From CAYSGL01 sp964520985 (GTDB taxonomy: Bacteria > Pseudomonadota > Alphaproteobacteria > Micavibrionales > Micavibrionaceae), in contig CAZFPB010000001.1 in NCBI GenBank assembly GCA_964520985.1, positions 744,001 through 808,000 of the forward strand: DNA of 64,000 bases, in the 5' to 3' direction. A program made the translations under genes and the position numbers. This document shows, in pieces, positions 1 to 7,649 of this stretch; position 1 is the first letter of the stretch; each line of letters begins with the position of its first letter. A model generated the notes under the pieces. That model made no database searches. It saw only the letters and a list, made by a program, of their open reading frames with translations, and had not been told where the DNA came from.

Positions 1-1038
1 TTTGGTCGCTTAAGCGGAAGCAACACATTGAATGGCCTGCCCAATGAATTCATGCTGGGCCTCAATGCCAGCCGCGGCGTCAACAATGCCGACCGCTTCG
101 TCAACGTGCAAGGTGAACGCGGGGCCAAAACCGCCGATGGCAGACAGGAAGCGAGCAACGTCGAACTCTACGGCGAAAACCGCCTCGAAGTCGTTCCCGA
201 CTGGACGCTGATCACTGGCCTGCACGGCAATTTCTCCAGCCGTGATTATGAAGACCATCTCAACCCCGCGAACGATGCCGACACCAACTTCCGCAGCCTC
301 AATCCGCGCCTCGGCGTGATGTGGCAGGCAACGCCGCAGACGGAAGTGTTTGCGAGCGTCACCCGCAGCACCGAAATGCCGACCTTCTCCGAATTGGTGC
401 AGGGCGCGATCGTCGGCTTCGTGCCGGTGGAGCCGCAAAAAGCATGGACAGTGGAAATCGGCTCACGCGGCACGCACAACGCGTTCTCATGGGACGCGAC
501 GCTTTATCACGCCCGCATCAAGGACGAGATGCTGCAATTCAATGTCGGCCCCGATATTCCAGCCTCCACCTTCAACGCGGATGAGACAATCCATCAGGGG
601 ATCGAGCTCGGCCTTGGCTGGCAGGCTTTGCCGTGGCTTGGCTTCAACGCCATCTATAACTACAACGACTTCCGCTTCGATAACGACGTGCAGTTCGGTG
701 ACAATGAATTGGCCGGCGCCCCGCCGCACCAGATCCGGCTCTCCGCCCGCTACGAAGATCACGGCGTCTATGTCGAACCGAATGTCGAGCTGATCCCCGA
801 CGCACCGTTCGCCGATTACGCCAACACGCTGAAATCCGACAGCTACGCGGTGCTCGGCATGAAAGCAGGCTGGGAAGTGCTGGACAACGTCACCCTCTTC
901 GTCGATGGGCGTAACCTGACCGACGAAGACTATATCTCGAACCTCTCAACATCGACCGACGCGCGGGTGGGCAGCACCGCTCTCTTCTACCCCGGCGCAG
1001 GCCGCAGCGTCTTTGGGGGCCTCACCGTCAAGTTCTGA
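1..1038 (+). CDS. TonB-dependent outer membrane receptor, C-terminal part (5' truncated by window)
   Basis: The reading frame is open from the first base, so the plug domain and early strands lie outside the window. The visible 345 residues alternate polar and aromatic stretches as in a 22-strand beta barrel. They carry the late-barrel signature FVDGRNLTDEDY near the end and finish in Phe (LTVKF), the usual outer membrane C-terminus recognised by BAM. Such receptors import siderophores, metal chelates or cofactors using TonB energy. The substrate cannot be read from this part. The next gene, 42 bases on, is a Zur-type regulator, which makes a metal substrate plausible (inference). Confidence 0.88.
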   Translation, partial: FGRLSGSNTLNGLPNEFMLGLNASRGVNNADRFVNVQGERGAKTADGRQEASNVELYGENRLEVVPDWTLITGLHGNFSSRDYEDHLNPANDADTNFRSLNPRLGVMWQATPQTEVFASVTRSTEMPTFSELVQGAIVGFVPVEPQKAWTVEIGSRGTHNAFSWDATLYHARIKDEMLQFNVGPDIPASTFNADETIHQGIELGLGWQALPWLGFNAIYNYNDFRFDNDVQFGDNELAGAPPHQIRLSARYEDHGVYVEPNVELIPDAPFADYANTLKSDSYAVLGMKAGWEVLDNVTLFVDGRNLTDEDYISNLSTSTDARVGSTALFYPGAGRSVFGGLTVKF

Positions 1039-1042
1039 TAAT

Positions 1043-1064
1043 CCTTCCCTTTCACCGGGGAAGG
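1043..1064 (+). terminator. Hairpin between TonB receptor and zur, weak terminator or attenuator
   Basis: CCTTCCC (1043-1049) pairs with GGGAAGG (1058-1064) across an 8-base loop. Only a poor T run follows (CCTTATCTT), so it may be a weak terminator or only reduce read-through into zur. Confidence 0.35.
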
Positions 1065-1080
1065 CCTTATCTTAAGGGAG

Positions 1081-1527
1081 ATGAGAATAAGCAAGGACAC
1101 CAAACAGCTATTGGCCGAGGTCGAAGCGCATTGCCAGGAACACGGCATCCGCTTTACCGAGCCACGCCGTTTGGTGCTTTCGATCATCGCCGAAAGCAAA
1201 CAGCCGATCGGCGCCTACGACATCCTCGCCAAGCTCGGTGAATTTATCGACAATCCCAAGCCACCCACCATTTACCGCGCGATTGAATTCCTGCAAGGCG
1301 GCGGCTTCATCCATAAAATCGAAAGCCTCAATGCGTTCGTCTCCTGCCACGCGGGACATTCGCATAACGGGTCACAATTCATGGTCTGTGATGATTGCGG
1401 GCGTGTCGAGGAAGTGCATATGTGCGAACTCCCGGCGCCCTTCCAGAAGAAAATGGCCCAGACCAATTTCAAGATGCATCACTGGAACATCGAACTCCAC
1501 GGCACCTGCGGATCTTGCGATAAATAA
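1081..1527 (+). CDS. zur: Zinc uptake regulator Zur (Fur family)
   Basis: This is a 148-residue Fur-superfamily repressor. The N-terminal winged helix includes RFTEPRR, AYDIL and KPPTIYRA; the dimerisation half carries ESLNAFVSCH, CDDCGRVEE and a terminal HGTCGSC. KPPTxYRA-x-FL followed by FIHKIESxN is the pattern of Zur rather than Fur. The two CxxC pairs fit the structural zinc site of the family. The start is odd: an AAGGGAG stretch abuts the ATG with no spacer, too close for a normal ribosome binding site, while TATCTT (1068-1073) lies 7 bases before ATG, so the mRNA could be leaderless. The gene ends one base before the convergent DUF305 gene. Confidence 0.87.
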   Translation: MRISKDTKQLLAEVEAHCQEHGIRFTEPRRLVLSIIAESKQPIGAYDILAKLGEFIDNPKPPTIYRAIEFLQGGGFIHKIESLNAFVSCHAGHSHNGSQFMVCDDCGRVEEVHMCELPAPFQKKMAQTNFKMHHWNIELHGTCGSCDK

Positions 1528-2214
1528 TCAGTGGCCGTGATGGCCGCCGTGACTCATGCCATCCATGCCATGCACCATGTCCGGCGTAATCTTGATCGCC
1601 TCGGCATCACCCGGATACGCCTCAACCACCCGCTGCATCAGCGCAATCTCCTGCTCCTGATCCACCAAAATATCGAGACAGAATTTTTTCAAGTAACCGT
1701 TCTTGGCATTGGCATCACGCAGATAAGCATTCGCCATGTCGAGCGCGCCCTGATGATGCACGATCATCGCTTTGGCAAATTGCACATCGCGCACGGATAC
1801 ATTGTCTAAACTGCCCCACACCGCCGGCATCGGCGCGCGCTGGAAGCGCTGCTTTTGCGTTTGCCCATCGGCGGCGATCTGGCGTCCGCCCTGCTTGTTC
1901 AACTGCTCGAGCGAATCCAGAATGCTGATTTCAAACGTCTGGTTGTGAATAATCCCGCGCGCGAGGCTTTGCAGCACGTCGTTCGACGCCTCTTTATCAT
2001 TTAAATAATCCTGAGACATTGTCAGTGCTCCCGCATGGTGCGGGCGCATACCTGTCACAAAATTCATATCGGCGGCGCGCGCCGCCTCATCCAGCGTCGC
2101 AATCCACGGCGTCGTCACCGGCGGCTTGCTCGGATCATAGTCTTTTTCAATGGCGGCGTGCGACACGCCTGCTGTAAGAATTGTCACGATAAAAACAGGG
2201 ATAAAAAACTTCAT
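1528..2214 (-). CDS. DUF305 family exported protein with His-rich tail
   Basis: The 228-residue protein starts at the ATG preceded by GAGGT with a 5-base gap; this start gives a clean signal peptide (MKFFIPVFIVTIL to SHA). An in-frame extension upstream lacks a ribosome site. Two repeated motifs, MRPHHAGAL and IVHHQGALDMA, are the hallmark of DUF305 (PF03713), a ferritin-like four-helix domain. Members are often linked to copper or other metals. The C-terminus is rich in His and Met (GMSHGGHHGH), a likely metal-binding tail. Function is not established; its place beside zur and near a ZIP transporter suggests periplasmic metal handling (inference). Confidence 0.85.
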   Translation of the reverse strand: MKFFIPVFIVTILTAGVSHAAIEKDYDPSKPPVTTPWIATLDEAARAADMNFVTGMRPHHAGALTMSQDYLNDKEASNDVLQSLARGIIHNQTFEISILDSLEQLNKQGGRQIAADGQTQKQRFQRAPMPAVWGSLDNVSVRDVQFAKAMIVHHQGALDMANAYLRDANAKNGYLKKFCLDILVDQEQEIALMQRVVEAYPGDAEAIKITPDMVHGMDGMSHGGHHGH

Positions 2215-2260
2215 GGGGACCTCATTAAAAAAAAGCATCCTATCCCGAAGCGCCTCAAAG

Positions 2261-2291
2261 AAAAAGCCCCAGCTATAAAACTGGGGCTTTT
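2261..2291. terminator. Bidirectional rho-independent terminator
   Basis: AAAAAGCCCCAG (2261-2272) and CTGGGGCTTTT (2281-2291) form a strong stem with an 8-base loop and A/T runs on both sides. On the minus strand it ends the Thr/Pro-rich gene at 2314 before the DUF305 gene. Confidence 0.85.
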
Positions 2292-2313
2292 CAATAAATA
2301 TCACACTACAATT

Positions 2314-2838
2314 TTAAGGTTGCGGTGGCGTCGTGGGTGTCGTTGTTGACTCTTCACTGCCCGAAACGCCATCCATCGTATTATCCGTTGCATCGGTCAT
2401 CGTGCCTGTTGCATCCGGCGTTACGCCAGTCATGTCTGGAGCCGTGCCGCTCATAGTCTCTGGCGCTGCATCGCCGGTCATGCCGGTATCTGTCCCGTCT
2501 GTGGCAGGAACGCCAGTTGTGCTATCTGGCACAATAGCCGGATTGGTCGTGTCGGTTGCAGGGGGTACATCTGTTGTCGGCGATGTATTTGTCGTGGTGG
2601 CTGTCGTGCCGGCGGTACCTGCCATACTGCCGTCGGTTGTCATACCCGCTTGCGACGATTCTGTGCCTGCAGCTGGTTCGATGGTATTCGGGTTGTTATT
2701 CCACATATAATAACTGCCAATACCCAGCCCCAGGACAACCAGTACAGCAATAACAACAAAGAGGCCCGCATTGTCATTTTGCACGGGTGGTGTATTGGGT
2801 GGGGTCGGTGAATTTGGATCGCGATTGTATGTTTGCAT
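2314..2838 (-). CDS. Single-span membrane protein with Thr/Pro/Asp-rich extracytoplasmic tail
   Basis: The 174-residue protein begins with a short Pro-rich cytoplasmic stretch. One hydrophobic helix follows (about residues 26-46, LFVVIAVLVVLGLGIGSYYM), then a low-complexity region of about 125 residues made of Thr, Gly, Asp, Pro, Ala and Met. A good AAGGAG precedes the ATG. No catalytic motif is visible, and the tail is predicted to be disordered. I do not recognise a family with a known role. It could be an envelope spacer or glycosylated stalk, but this is a guess from composition only. Confidence 0.7.
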   Translation of the reverse strand: MQTYNRDPNSPTPPNTPPVQNDNAGLFVVIAVLVVLGLGIGSYYMWNNNPNTIEPAAGTESSQAGMTTDGSMAGTAGTTATTTNTSPTTDVPPATDTTNPAIVPDSTTGVPATDGTDTGMTGDAAPETMSGTAPDMTGVTPDATGTMTDATDNTMDGVSGSEESTTTPTTPPQP

Positions 2839-2896
2839 GATAATCTCCTTAAGTCTTCATAAGGAGAACAGCGGTACGCGCAAAGAGTTCCTGTTT

Positions 2897-3505
2897 TTAC
2901 AGAATTTCCTTAAATTCGCCATTTTCTTGCAGAATTTCCAGCGTGCCCGTGCGCACCGCATACCATGCGCCGTGCAGGGTGAGCGTGCCCGCAGCGACCC
3001 GCTCGGCAATCCACGGAAAACTCATCAGGTTGTTGAGAGAGACTTTAATCACTTCATGCTCGCAGCACTGCTGACGCCCCTCTTCCGGCACAGTCAATGC
3101 GCGGGTGCGGGCTTCTTTGGCAATTTCCATCCATGGGCCGATAAAATCCTGCGCTGCTTCCGGCGCGCCATTCAGCAGCGCCTGCACGCCGCCGCATTGT
3201 CCATGACCCAGCACGATCAGGTCTTTCACCTGTAAAACCCGCACGCCAAATTCCAACGCCGCGCTGGTGCCGTGATAGGCACTGTCCGGCGCATAAGGCG
3301 GCACCAGATTGGCGACATTACGCACGATCAGCAATTCCCCCGGTCCGGCATCGAAAATCGCCGCCGGCTCGACACGGCTGTCGACGCACGCCAAAATCAT
3401 CGCCTTGGGCTTTTGCCCCTTTTCAGCGAGACGCTCATAGGTTTGTTTTTTTTCCGGCCAGCTGTTCACGCGAAAGCGGCGGTATCCTTCAATCAACTCA
3501 TCCAT
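2897..3505 (-). CDS. can: Beta-class carbonic anhydrase
   Basis: This 202-residue enzyme hydrates CO2 to bicarbonate in the cytoplasm. The zinc ligands and catalytic dyad of beta-carbonic anhydrases are present: C40-x-D42-x-R44 (ACVDSR) and the H-x-x-C pair in LGHGQCGG. EFGVRVLQVKDLIVLGHG is the typical strand before the second half of the site. Length matches the family. It sits alone between a membrane-protein gene and an SRPBCC gene. The symbol is by family similarity only; cynT is the other common name. Confidence 0.93.
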   Translation of the reverse strand: MDELIEGYRRFRVNSWPEKKQTYERLAEKGQKPKAMILACVDSRVEPAAIFDAGPGELLIVRNVANLVPPYAPDSAYHGTSAALEFGVRVLQVKDLIVLGHGQCGGVQALLNGAPEAAQDFIGPWMEIAKEARTRALTVPEEGRQQCCEHEVIKVSLNNLMSFPWIAERVAAGTLTLHGAWYAVRTGTLEILQENGEFKEIL

Positions 3506-3525
3506 GCGCGGCAGTGTAACGCGAA

Positions 3526-3549
3526 GCGGGGGCCGTTTCCAGCCCCCGC
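3526..3549. terminator. GC-rich hairpin between SRPBCC gene and carbonic anhydrase
   Basis: GCGGGGGC (3526-3533) pairs with GCCCCCGC (3542-3549). It lies just downstream of the minus-strand gene ending at 3574 and just upstream of the next minus-strand start at 3505. No T run follows, so terminator activity is uncertain. Confidence 0.35.
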
Positions 3550-3573
3550 AAAACGCCCAAATTCTGTAAAAAA

Positions 3574-4104
3574 CTAACGGCCTTCTTTGAGGAAACGCTC
3601 CATATTGGCCAGGCTCTTCTCGGTATTATTCCCGATCATTTTTTCACAATTGATGAAAACGCTCATGAGTTTACCGACATAATTCTGATCGCCATACATC
3701 GCAAAATCGACGCGCGTGCCGCTACCTTCAGGGGTCAGCACATATTCGGTCGTCGCCTTGCCCGCCATCGGTTTATAGAAATCCATGGCCAGACGCACGA
3801 TGCTGTTGGGCTGACTCTCTGCCACCACAATTTTACCCGCGCCGCTTTTCTTGCCATCCCACGATACAGTGGCGCCCACGCCGCTATCCGGGCCTTCATA
3901 AGTATACGCCGCGTCGGGGTCCATGATGTACCACTCCGACCATTTCTCGCTGGCCTTGGGATTGTTCAACTGCTTGAACACTGCCGATGGCGACGCATCG
4001 ACAACAATGGAGCGCGTGTAGCGGAAGGTATCCGGCTTGGTGGCCGCAAAAGCAAGCACTGCCACGATGGCCGCGCCAATAATGAGAAGAATGATTTTCA
4101 GCAT
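3574..4104 (-). CDS. SRPBCC (START/Bet v1-like) domain membrane-anchored protein
   Basis: The 176-residue product starts at the ATG preceded by AAAGGAGC. It has one N-terminal hydrophobic anchor (MLKIILLIIGAAIVAVLAF). The rest shows the SRPBCC/polyketide cyclase pattern: RSIVVDASPSAVFKQLNNP, then KWSEW, later STR-like GSGTRVDFAMYG and a C-terminal helix with SLANMERFLKEG. These folds make a hydrophobic ligand cavity. The ligand is unknown here. Upstream is the divergent ZIP transporter, 100 bases away. Confidence 0.78.
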   Translation of the reverse strand: MLKIILLIIGAAIVAVLAFAATKPDTFRYTRSIVVDASPSAVFKQLNNPKASEKWSEWYIMDPDAAYTYEGPDSGVGATVSWDGKKSGAGKIVVAESQPNSIVRLAMDFYKPMAGKATTEYVLTPEGSGTRVDFAMYGDQNYVGKLMSVFINCEKMIGNNTEKSLANMERFLKEGR

Positions 4105-4170
4105 GACAGCTCCTTTGATAAATTCCCTGGCAGTGTAGGACTCAATAGAAACGTTTTCAATAGCCTCCCC

Positions 4171-4199
4171 TTGCCGGAATAAACCGGGACAGGCACAAT
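4171..4199 (+). promoter_or_regulatory. Candidate promoter for the ZIP transporter, leaderless geometry
   Basis: TTGCCG (4171-4176), a 17-base spacer and CACAAT (4194-4199) lie so that transcription would begin at or next to the ATG at 4205. No Shine-Dalgarno site precedes that ATG. Confidence 0.4.
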
Positions 4200-4204
4200 G
4201 CCTC

Positions 4205-5008
4205 ATGACCTATTTTACCCCCGAAGCCCTGTTCGCCTTTGCTTTATGCGCCGGAGCCGCCCTCGCCACTATTATTGGCAGCGCGTTCATCATTGGCGCC
4301 AAGCAATCAAATCCGCGGCTTTTGGCTTTTGGACTGGCGTTTGCTGGCGGCGCGATGGTCTATATTTCGCTGGTGGAAATTCTCGGAAAATCCATACTCT
4401 CTTTCTCGCAAGTCTATGTCGACAACACCGCTTATACCTATGCGACACTTTCGTTCTTCGCCGGGATTATCCTGCTTGCCGCCATTGATAGATTGGTGCC
4501 CAACCCTCACGCCTCTTTATCCATGAAAGACGACACCCATCTCGGTCCCTCGCCACAGGCGATCAAACGGTTAGGATTAATGGCCGCGCTCGCCATCACC
4601 GTGCACAACGTGCCCGAAGGCATGGCGACGTTTTTCGCTGCGCTCGATGATCCGGTCGTCGGCCTGCCGCTCGCCATCGCGATAGCCATCCACAATATTC
4701 CGGAAGGCGTGTCGATCGCGATTCCCGTTTATTACGCAACAGGCAGCAAGAAAACCGCCCTGCTTGCGACGACAGGCTCGGCCCTCGCAGAACCGCTCGG
4801 CGCGCTCGTCGGCTATCTGATTCTCGCCCCCTTTTTATCACCCGTCGTTTACGCAATTACGTTCGGGATGATTGCGGGTGTGATGGTCTATCTCGCGCTC
4901 GACGAATTGCTACCAACCGCCAAACGCTATGCCAGCGGCCACGAAACAACCTACGGCATGATCATAGGCATGGGCGCAATCGCCTTAAGTCTGGTAATGC
5001 TCCGCTAA
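4205..5008 (+). CDS. zupT: ZIP family metal transporter (ZupT-like)
   Basis: This is a 267-residue inner membrane protein with about eight hydrophobic spans. It has the two signature metal-site motifs of ZIP carriers, HNVPEGMATF and HNIPEGVSIA, about 33 residues apart on successive helices, and an AEPLGA motif next. These match ZupT, which imports zinc, iron and other divalent cations by proton-coupled or facilitated transport. A zur gene lies 3 kb upstream, which supports a zinc role, but no Zur box was recognised. It overlaps the convergent PfpI-type gene by 4 bases. Confidence 0.92.
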   Translation: MTYFTPEALFAFALCAGAALATIIGSAFIIGAKQSNPRLLAFGLAFAGGAMVYISLVEILGKSILSFSQVYVDNTAYTYATLSFFAGIILLAAIDRLVPNPHASLSMKDDTHLGPSPQAIKRLGLMAALAITVHNVPEGMATFFAALDDPVVGLPLAIAIAIHNIPEGVSIAIPVYYATGSKKTALLATTGSALAEPLGALVGYLILAPFLSPVVYAITFGMIAGVMVYLALDELLPTAKRYASGHETTYGMIIGMGAIALSLVMLR

Positions 5009-5583
5009 GCGGCAATCTTTTGCTTTGTGCCGGTGCCGTGCGCCAGCACAGCTTTGGTGAATTTGGGCAGATCGCCCGGCCAGCGCGCGGTGATGAACTG
5101 TCCGTCTTCCACTGTTTCCTCATTCAGGAACGTCGCACCCGCGTCACGCACTTCGGCTTCAATCTCCGGCCATCCGGCAATCGCTTTATCCTGAATAACG
5201 CCCGCCTTAGCCAGTAACTGCGGGCCATGACAGATCGCCGCAATCGGCTTACCCGATTTGGCAAAGGCCTGCACAATCGCAACGGCGTCTTTTTCCTGCT
5301 TCAACGCTTCCGGCGCTTTACCACCCGGAATGTAGAGCATCGCATAGTCGCTTTCTTTGACGTCATTTAGCATTTTGGTTTTTTTCAAGCCCGAGCCGTT
5401 CTTACCTTTGAACTCCCCGTGCGGCGTCGCAACGTCCACCAAAAAACCTTCTTCAATGAAGCGGTAATACGGATAAAAGAATTCCGTGTCTTCCGTACCA
5501 TCGGCGGTCACGATCAAAATACGCGTCTGCGAGTCCTTGCTTTGCGAGGTTGCGACAAAAATATCATCTGGGGCCTGTGCCAT
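5005..5583 (-). CDS. DJ-1/PfpI family protein
   Basis: The 192-residue product starts at the ATG behind AAAGGAG. The central AAICHGPQLLAKAGV carries the nucleophile elbow Cys-His of the PfpI/DJ-1 class I glutamine amidotransferase-like fold. YIPGGKAPE precedes it and the conserved acidic residue lies in the early FFYPYYRFIEEGF segment. Bacterial members act as deglycases, glyoxalases or stress chaperones; which one is not decidable here. The upstream region faces kup divergently. Confidence 0.9.
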   Translation of the reverse strand: MAQAPDDIFVATSQSKDSQTRILIVTADGTEDTEFFYPYYRFIEEGFLVDVATPHGEFKGKNGSGLKKTKMLNDVKESDYAMLYIPGGKAPEALKQEKDAVAIVQAFAKSGKPIAAICHGPQLLAKAGVIQDKAIAGWPEIEAEVRDAGATFLNEETVEDGQFITARWPGDLPKFTKAVLAHGTGTKQKIAA

Positions 5584-5650
5584 GGTCAAATCTCCTTTGT
5601 TAGGCCAAGCCAACAGCCCCCGCCCCCGAAAGTTCCGCTGAAAATCCCGA

Positions 5651-5678
5651 TTGTCTTTTATAGGAACAGGCCTATCAT
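5651..5678 (+). promoter_or_regulatory. Promoter of kup, leaderless geometry
   Basis: TTGTCT (5651-5656), a 16-base spacer and TATCAT (5673-5678) are followed by the kup ATG at 5685 after only 6 bases. No Shine-Dalgarno site lies before the ATG, so the mRNA probably starts at the initiation codon. Confidence 0.5.
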
Positions 5679-5684
5679 ACCGCC

Positions 5685-7580
5685 ATGAGCCACGCCGCCA
5701 TTGCCCCCGCCTCCCCCTCAAAAAATACCCTCAAAGAACGCTGGATGCTGCTGATTGGCTGTATCGGCGTTGTCTATGGGGATATCGGCACCAGCCCCCT
5801 TTATGCGTTTCGCGAAGCTGTCACGCTGGCGTCTGGCGGCGGCCTGAACGCCCATGAGATTTACGGCATCCTCTCGCTGATCATCTGGTCGTTGCTGATT
5901 ATCGTAACACTCAAATATATTCTGTTCCTACTGCGCGCCGACAATAACGGCGAAGGCGGTATTCTCTCGCTGATGGCCATGGCCCGCGCGGTGATCGGCA
6001 ACAAAACCGGCTTTGTCTTTTTTGCGGGCGTCATTGGCGCGGCTTTATTTTACGGCGACGCCGCCATTACGCCAGCTATCTCGGTGCTCTCCGCCGTGGA
6101 GGGCTTGAAGCTCGTCACGCCTGCGTTCGAGCATTACGTCCTGCCGCTCTCGATGGGCATTTTACTGTTGCTGTTTATGGCGCAAAAATCCGGGACAGGA
6201 AAAGTGTCCATTTTATTCGGCCCGATAACAGTTATCTGGTTTGTCGCCATCGCCATTGCCGGTCTTATATGGATCGTAAAGTCGCCCGATATCCTCTCTG
6301 CTTTTTCTCCGCACTACGCCGCGACATTTCTGACCAGTCATGGCTGGCTCAGCTTCTTCGTCCTCGGCGCGGTGTTCCTGTCTGTCACGGGCGCCGAAGC
6401 GCTCTATGCGGATCTGGGACATTTCGGTCGCAGTCCTATTCAGCGCGCGTGGATTTTCTTTGTCTTCCCCGCCCTTGTGCTTAACTATCTGGGACAAGGC
6501 GCGCTTCTGATCTCTCACCCGGAAGCCATCGCCAACCCGTTTTATCTGATGGTGCCGGAATGGGCGCTGTTACCGATGGTTATCCTCGCCACCATGGCCA
6601 CCATCATCGCCAGTCAGGCCGTCATCACCGGCGCTTTTTCGCTCACCCGTCAGGCCATTCAACTGGGCCTGCTCCCGCGCATGGAAATCCGTCACACCTC
6701 GGCCACGCAGGAAGGGCAGATTTACATGCCCAAAGTAAACCTCCTGCTGCTCTTTGGCGTGTTCTTCTTGTGTATCCTGTTCCGCACGTCAAGCGGCCTC
6801 GCTTCCGCCTACGGCATCGCGGTTACGGGTACGATGCTGGTCACCACCTGCCTTGCCTTCATCGTCGTCGCCAAAGTCTGGAAAAAAGGCTACGTCATCG
6901 CCGCGCTGCTCACCCTGCCTTTCATCGTCATCGAAGGCACCTTCCTCGCCGCCAACATGATGAAAGTCATGCATGGCGGTTTCGTGCCCCTGCTATTCGC
7001 CGTCTACGCCGTTATTCTGATCGTCACCTGGGTGGCGGGCACGCGCTATCTCTATGACACGACCCATCGCAAAAGCATCCGTATCGAAGAACTGCCGGAA
7101 AAACTAAACCTCGAAGCGCCGCACGTCGTGCCCGGCACCGCGATCTTCCTGACCAGCGATCCGCTGACCGTGCCCGACGCGTTCATTCAGAACATGCGCC
7201 ACAACAAAGTCGTGCACGAACACAACATCATCCTCACGGTGAAGACGGTACAGGTACCGAAAATCTCCATCATGGAACGGCTGGAAATTCACAGCCTGAC
7301 AGATAGCCTCACCCAAATCACCGTCACCTTCGGCTACATGGAAACCCCGCATATTCCCAACGCCCTGCATCAAGGCGCGCTTTACGGTTTCCCGATCGAT
7401 GTGGACAATGCCACCTTCTTCCTCGGCCGGCGCAAAATTTTCTCTGATCCCGCGCGCGGCCTGCCCGTCTGGCAGGATAAAATCTACATCGCCCTTTCCC
7501 GCTCGGCCGTGGCGGCCACCGATTTTTACCGTATTCCCCATGCGCAGGCGGTGGAATTCGGCATCCAGATGGGCGTTTAG
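5685..7580 (+). CDS. kup: Kup potassium uptake protein
   Basis: The 631-residue inner membrane protein has the Kup/HAK/KUP architecture. A conserved first helix carries GVVYGDIGTSPLYAFRE; about twelve spans follow up to near residue 450, with ADNNGEGGILSLMA, GDAAITPAISVLSAVEG and SVTGAEALYADLGHFG. A soluble C-terminal domain comes last. Length matches E. coli Kup (622). It takes up K+ by proton symport, chiefly in acid or low-turgor conditions. The ATG is the first in the frame and follows a promoter directly. Confidence 0.97.
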   Translation: MSHAAIAPASPSKNTLKERWMLLIGCIGVVYGDIGTSPLYAFREAVTLASGGGLNAHEIYGILSLIIWSLLIIVTLKYILFLLRADNNGEGGILSLMAMARAVIGNKTGFVFFAGVIGAALFYGDAAITPAISVLSAVEGLKLVTPAFEHYVLPLSMGILLLLFMAQKSGTGKVSILFGPITVIWFVAIAIAGLIWIVKSPDILSAFSPHYAATFLTSHGWLSFFVLGAVFLSVTGAEALYADLGHFGRSPIQRAWIFFVFPALVLNYLGQGALLISHPEAIANPFYLMVPEWALLPMVILATMATIIASQAVITGAFSLTRQAIQLGLLPRMEIRHTSATQEGQIYMPKVNLLLLFGVFFLCILFRTSSGLASAYGIAVTGTMLVTTCLAFIVVAKVWKKGYVIAALLTLPFIVIEGTFLAANMMKVMHGGFVPLLFAVYAVILIVTWVAGTRYLYDTTHRKSIRIEELPEKLNLEAPHVVPGTAIFLTSDPLTVPDAFIQNMRHNKVVHEHNIILTVKTVQVPKISIMERLEIHSLTDSLTQITVTFGYMETPHIPNALHQGALYGFPIDVDNATFFLGRRKIFSDPARGLPVWQDKIYIALSRSAVAATDFYRIPHAQAVEFGIQMGV

Positions 7581-7614
7581 GGCGTTGCCTTAAACCGCCC
7601 GCAAAGCCGCCTTA

Positions 7615-7642
7615 TTGATTTCGCAATCATTCTCTATATCTT
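7615..7642 (+). promoter_or_regulatory. Candidate promoter of the ydbH-ynbE-ydbL operon
   Basis: TTGATT (7615-7620), a 16-base spacer and TATCTT (7637-7642) are followed 7 bases later by the ATG at 7650. No Shine-Dalgarno site is visible, so transcription would start at the start codon. Confidence 0.4.
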
Positions 7643-7649
7643 AAAGCCT

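Noticed and set aside
2215..2304. N-terminal extension of the DUF305 protein by 30 residues
   Set aside because: No ribosome site precedes the upstream start, and it would place a terminator hairpin inside the coding region and disrupt the signal peptide.
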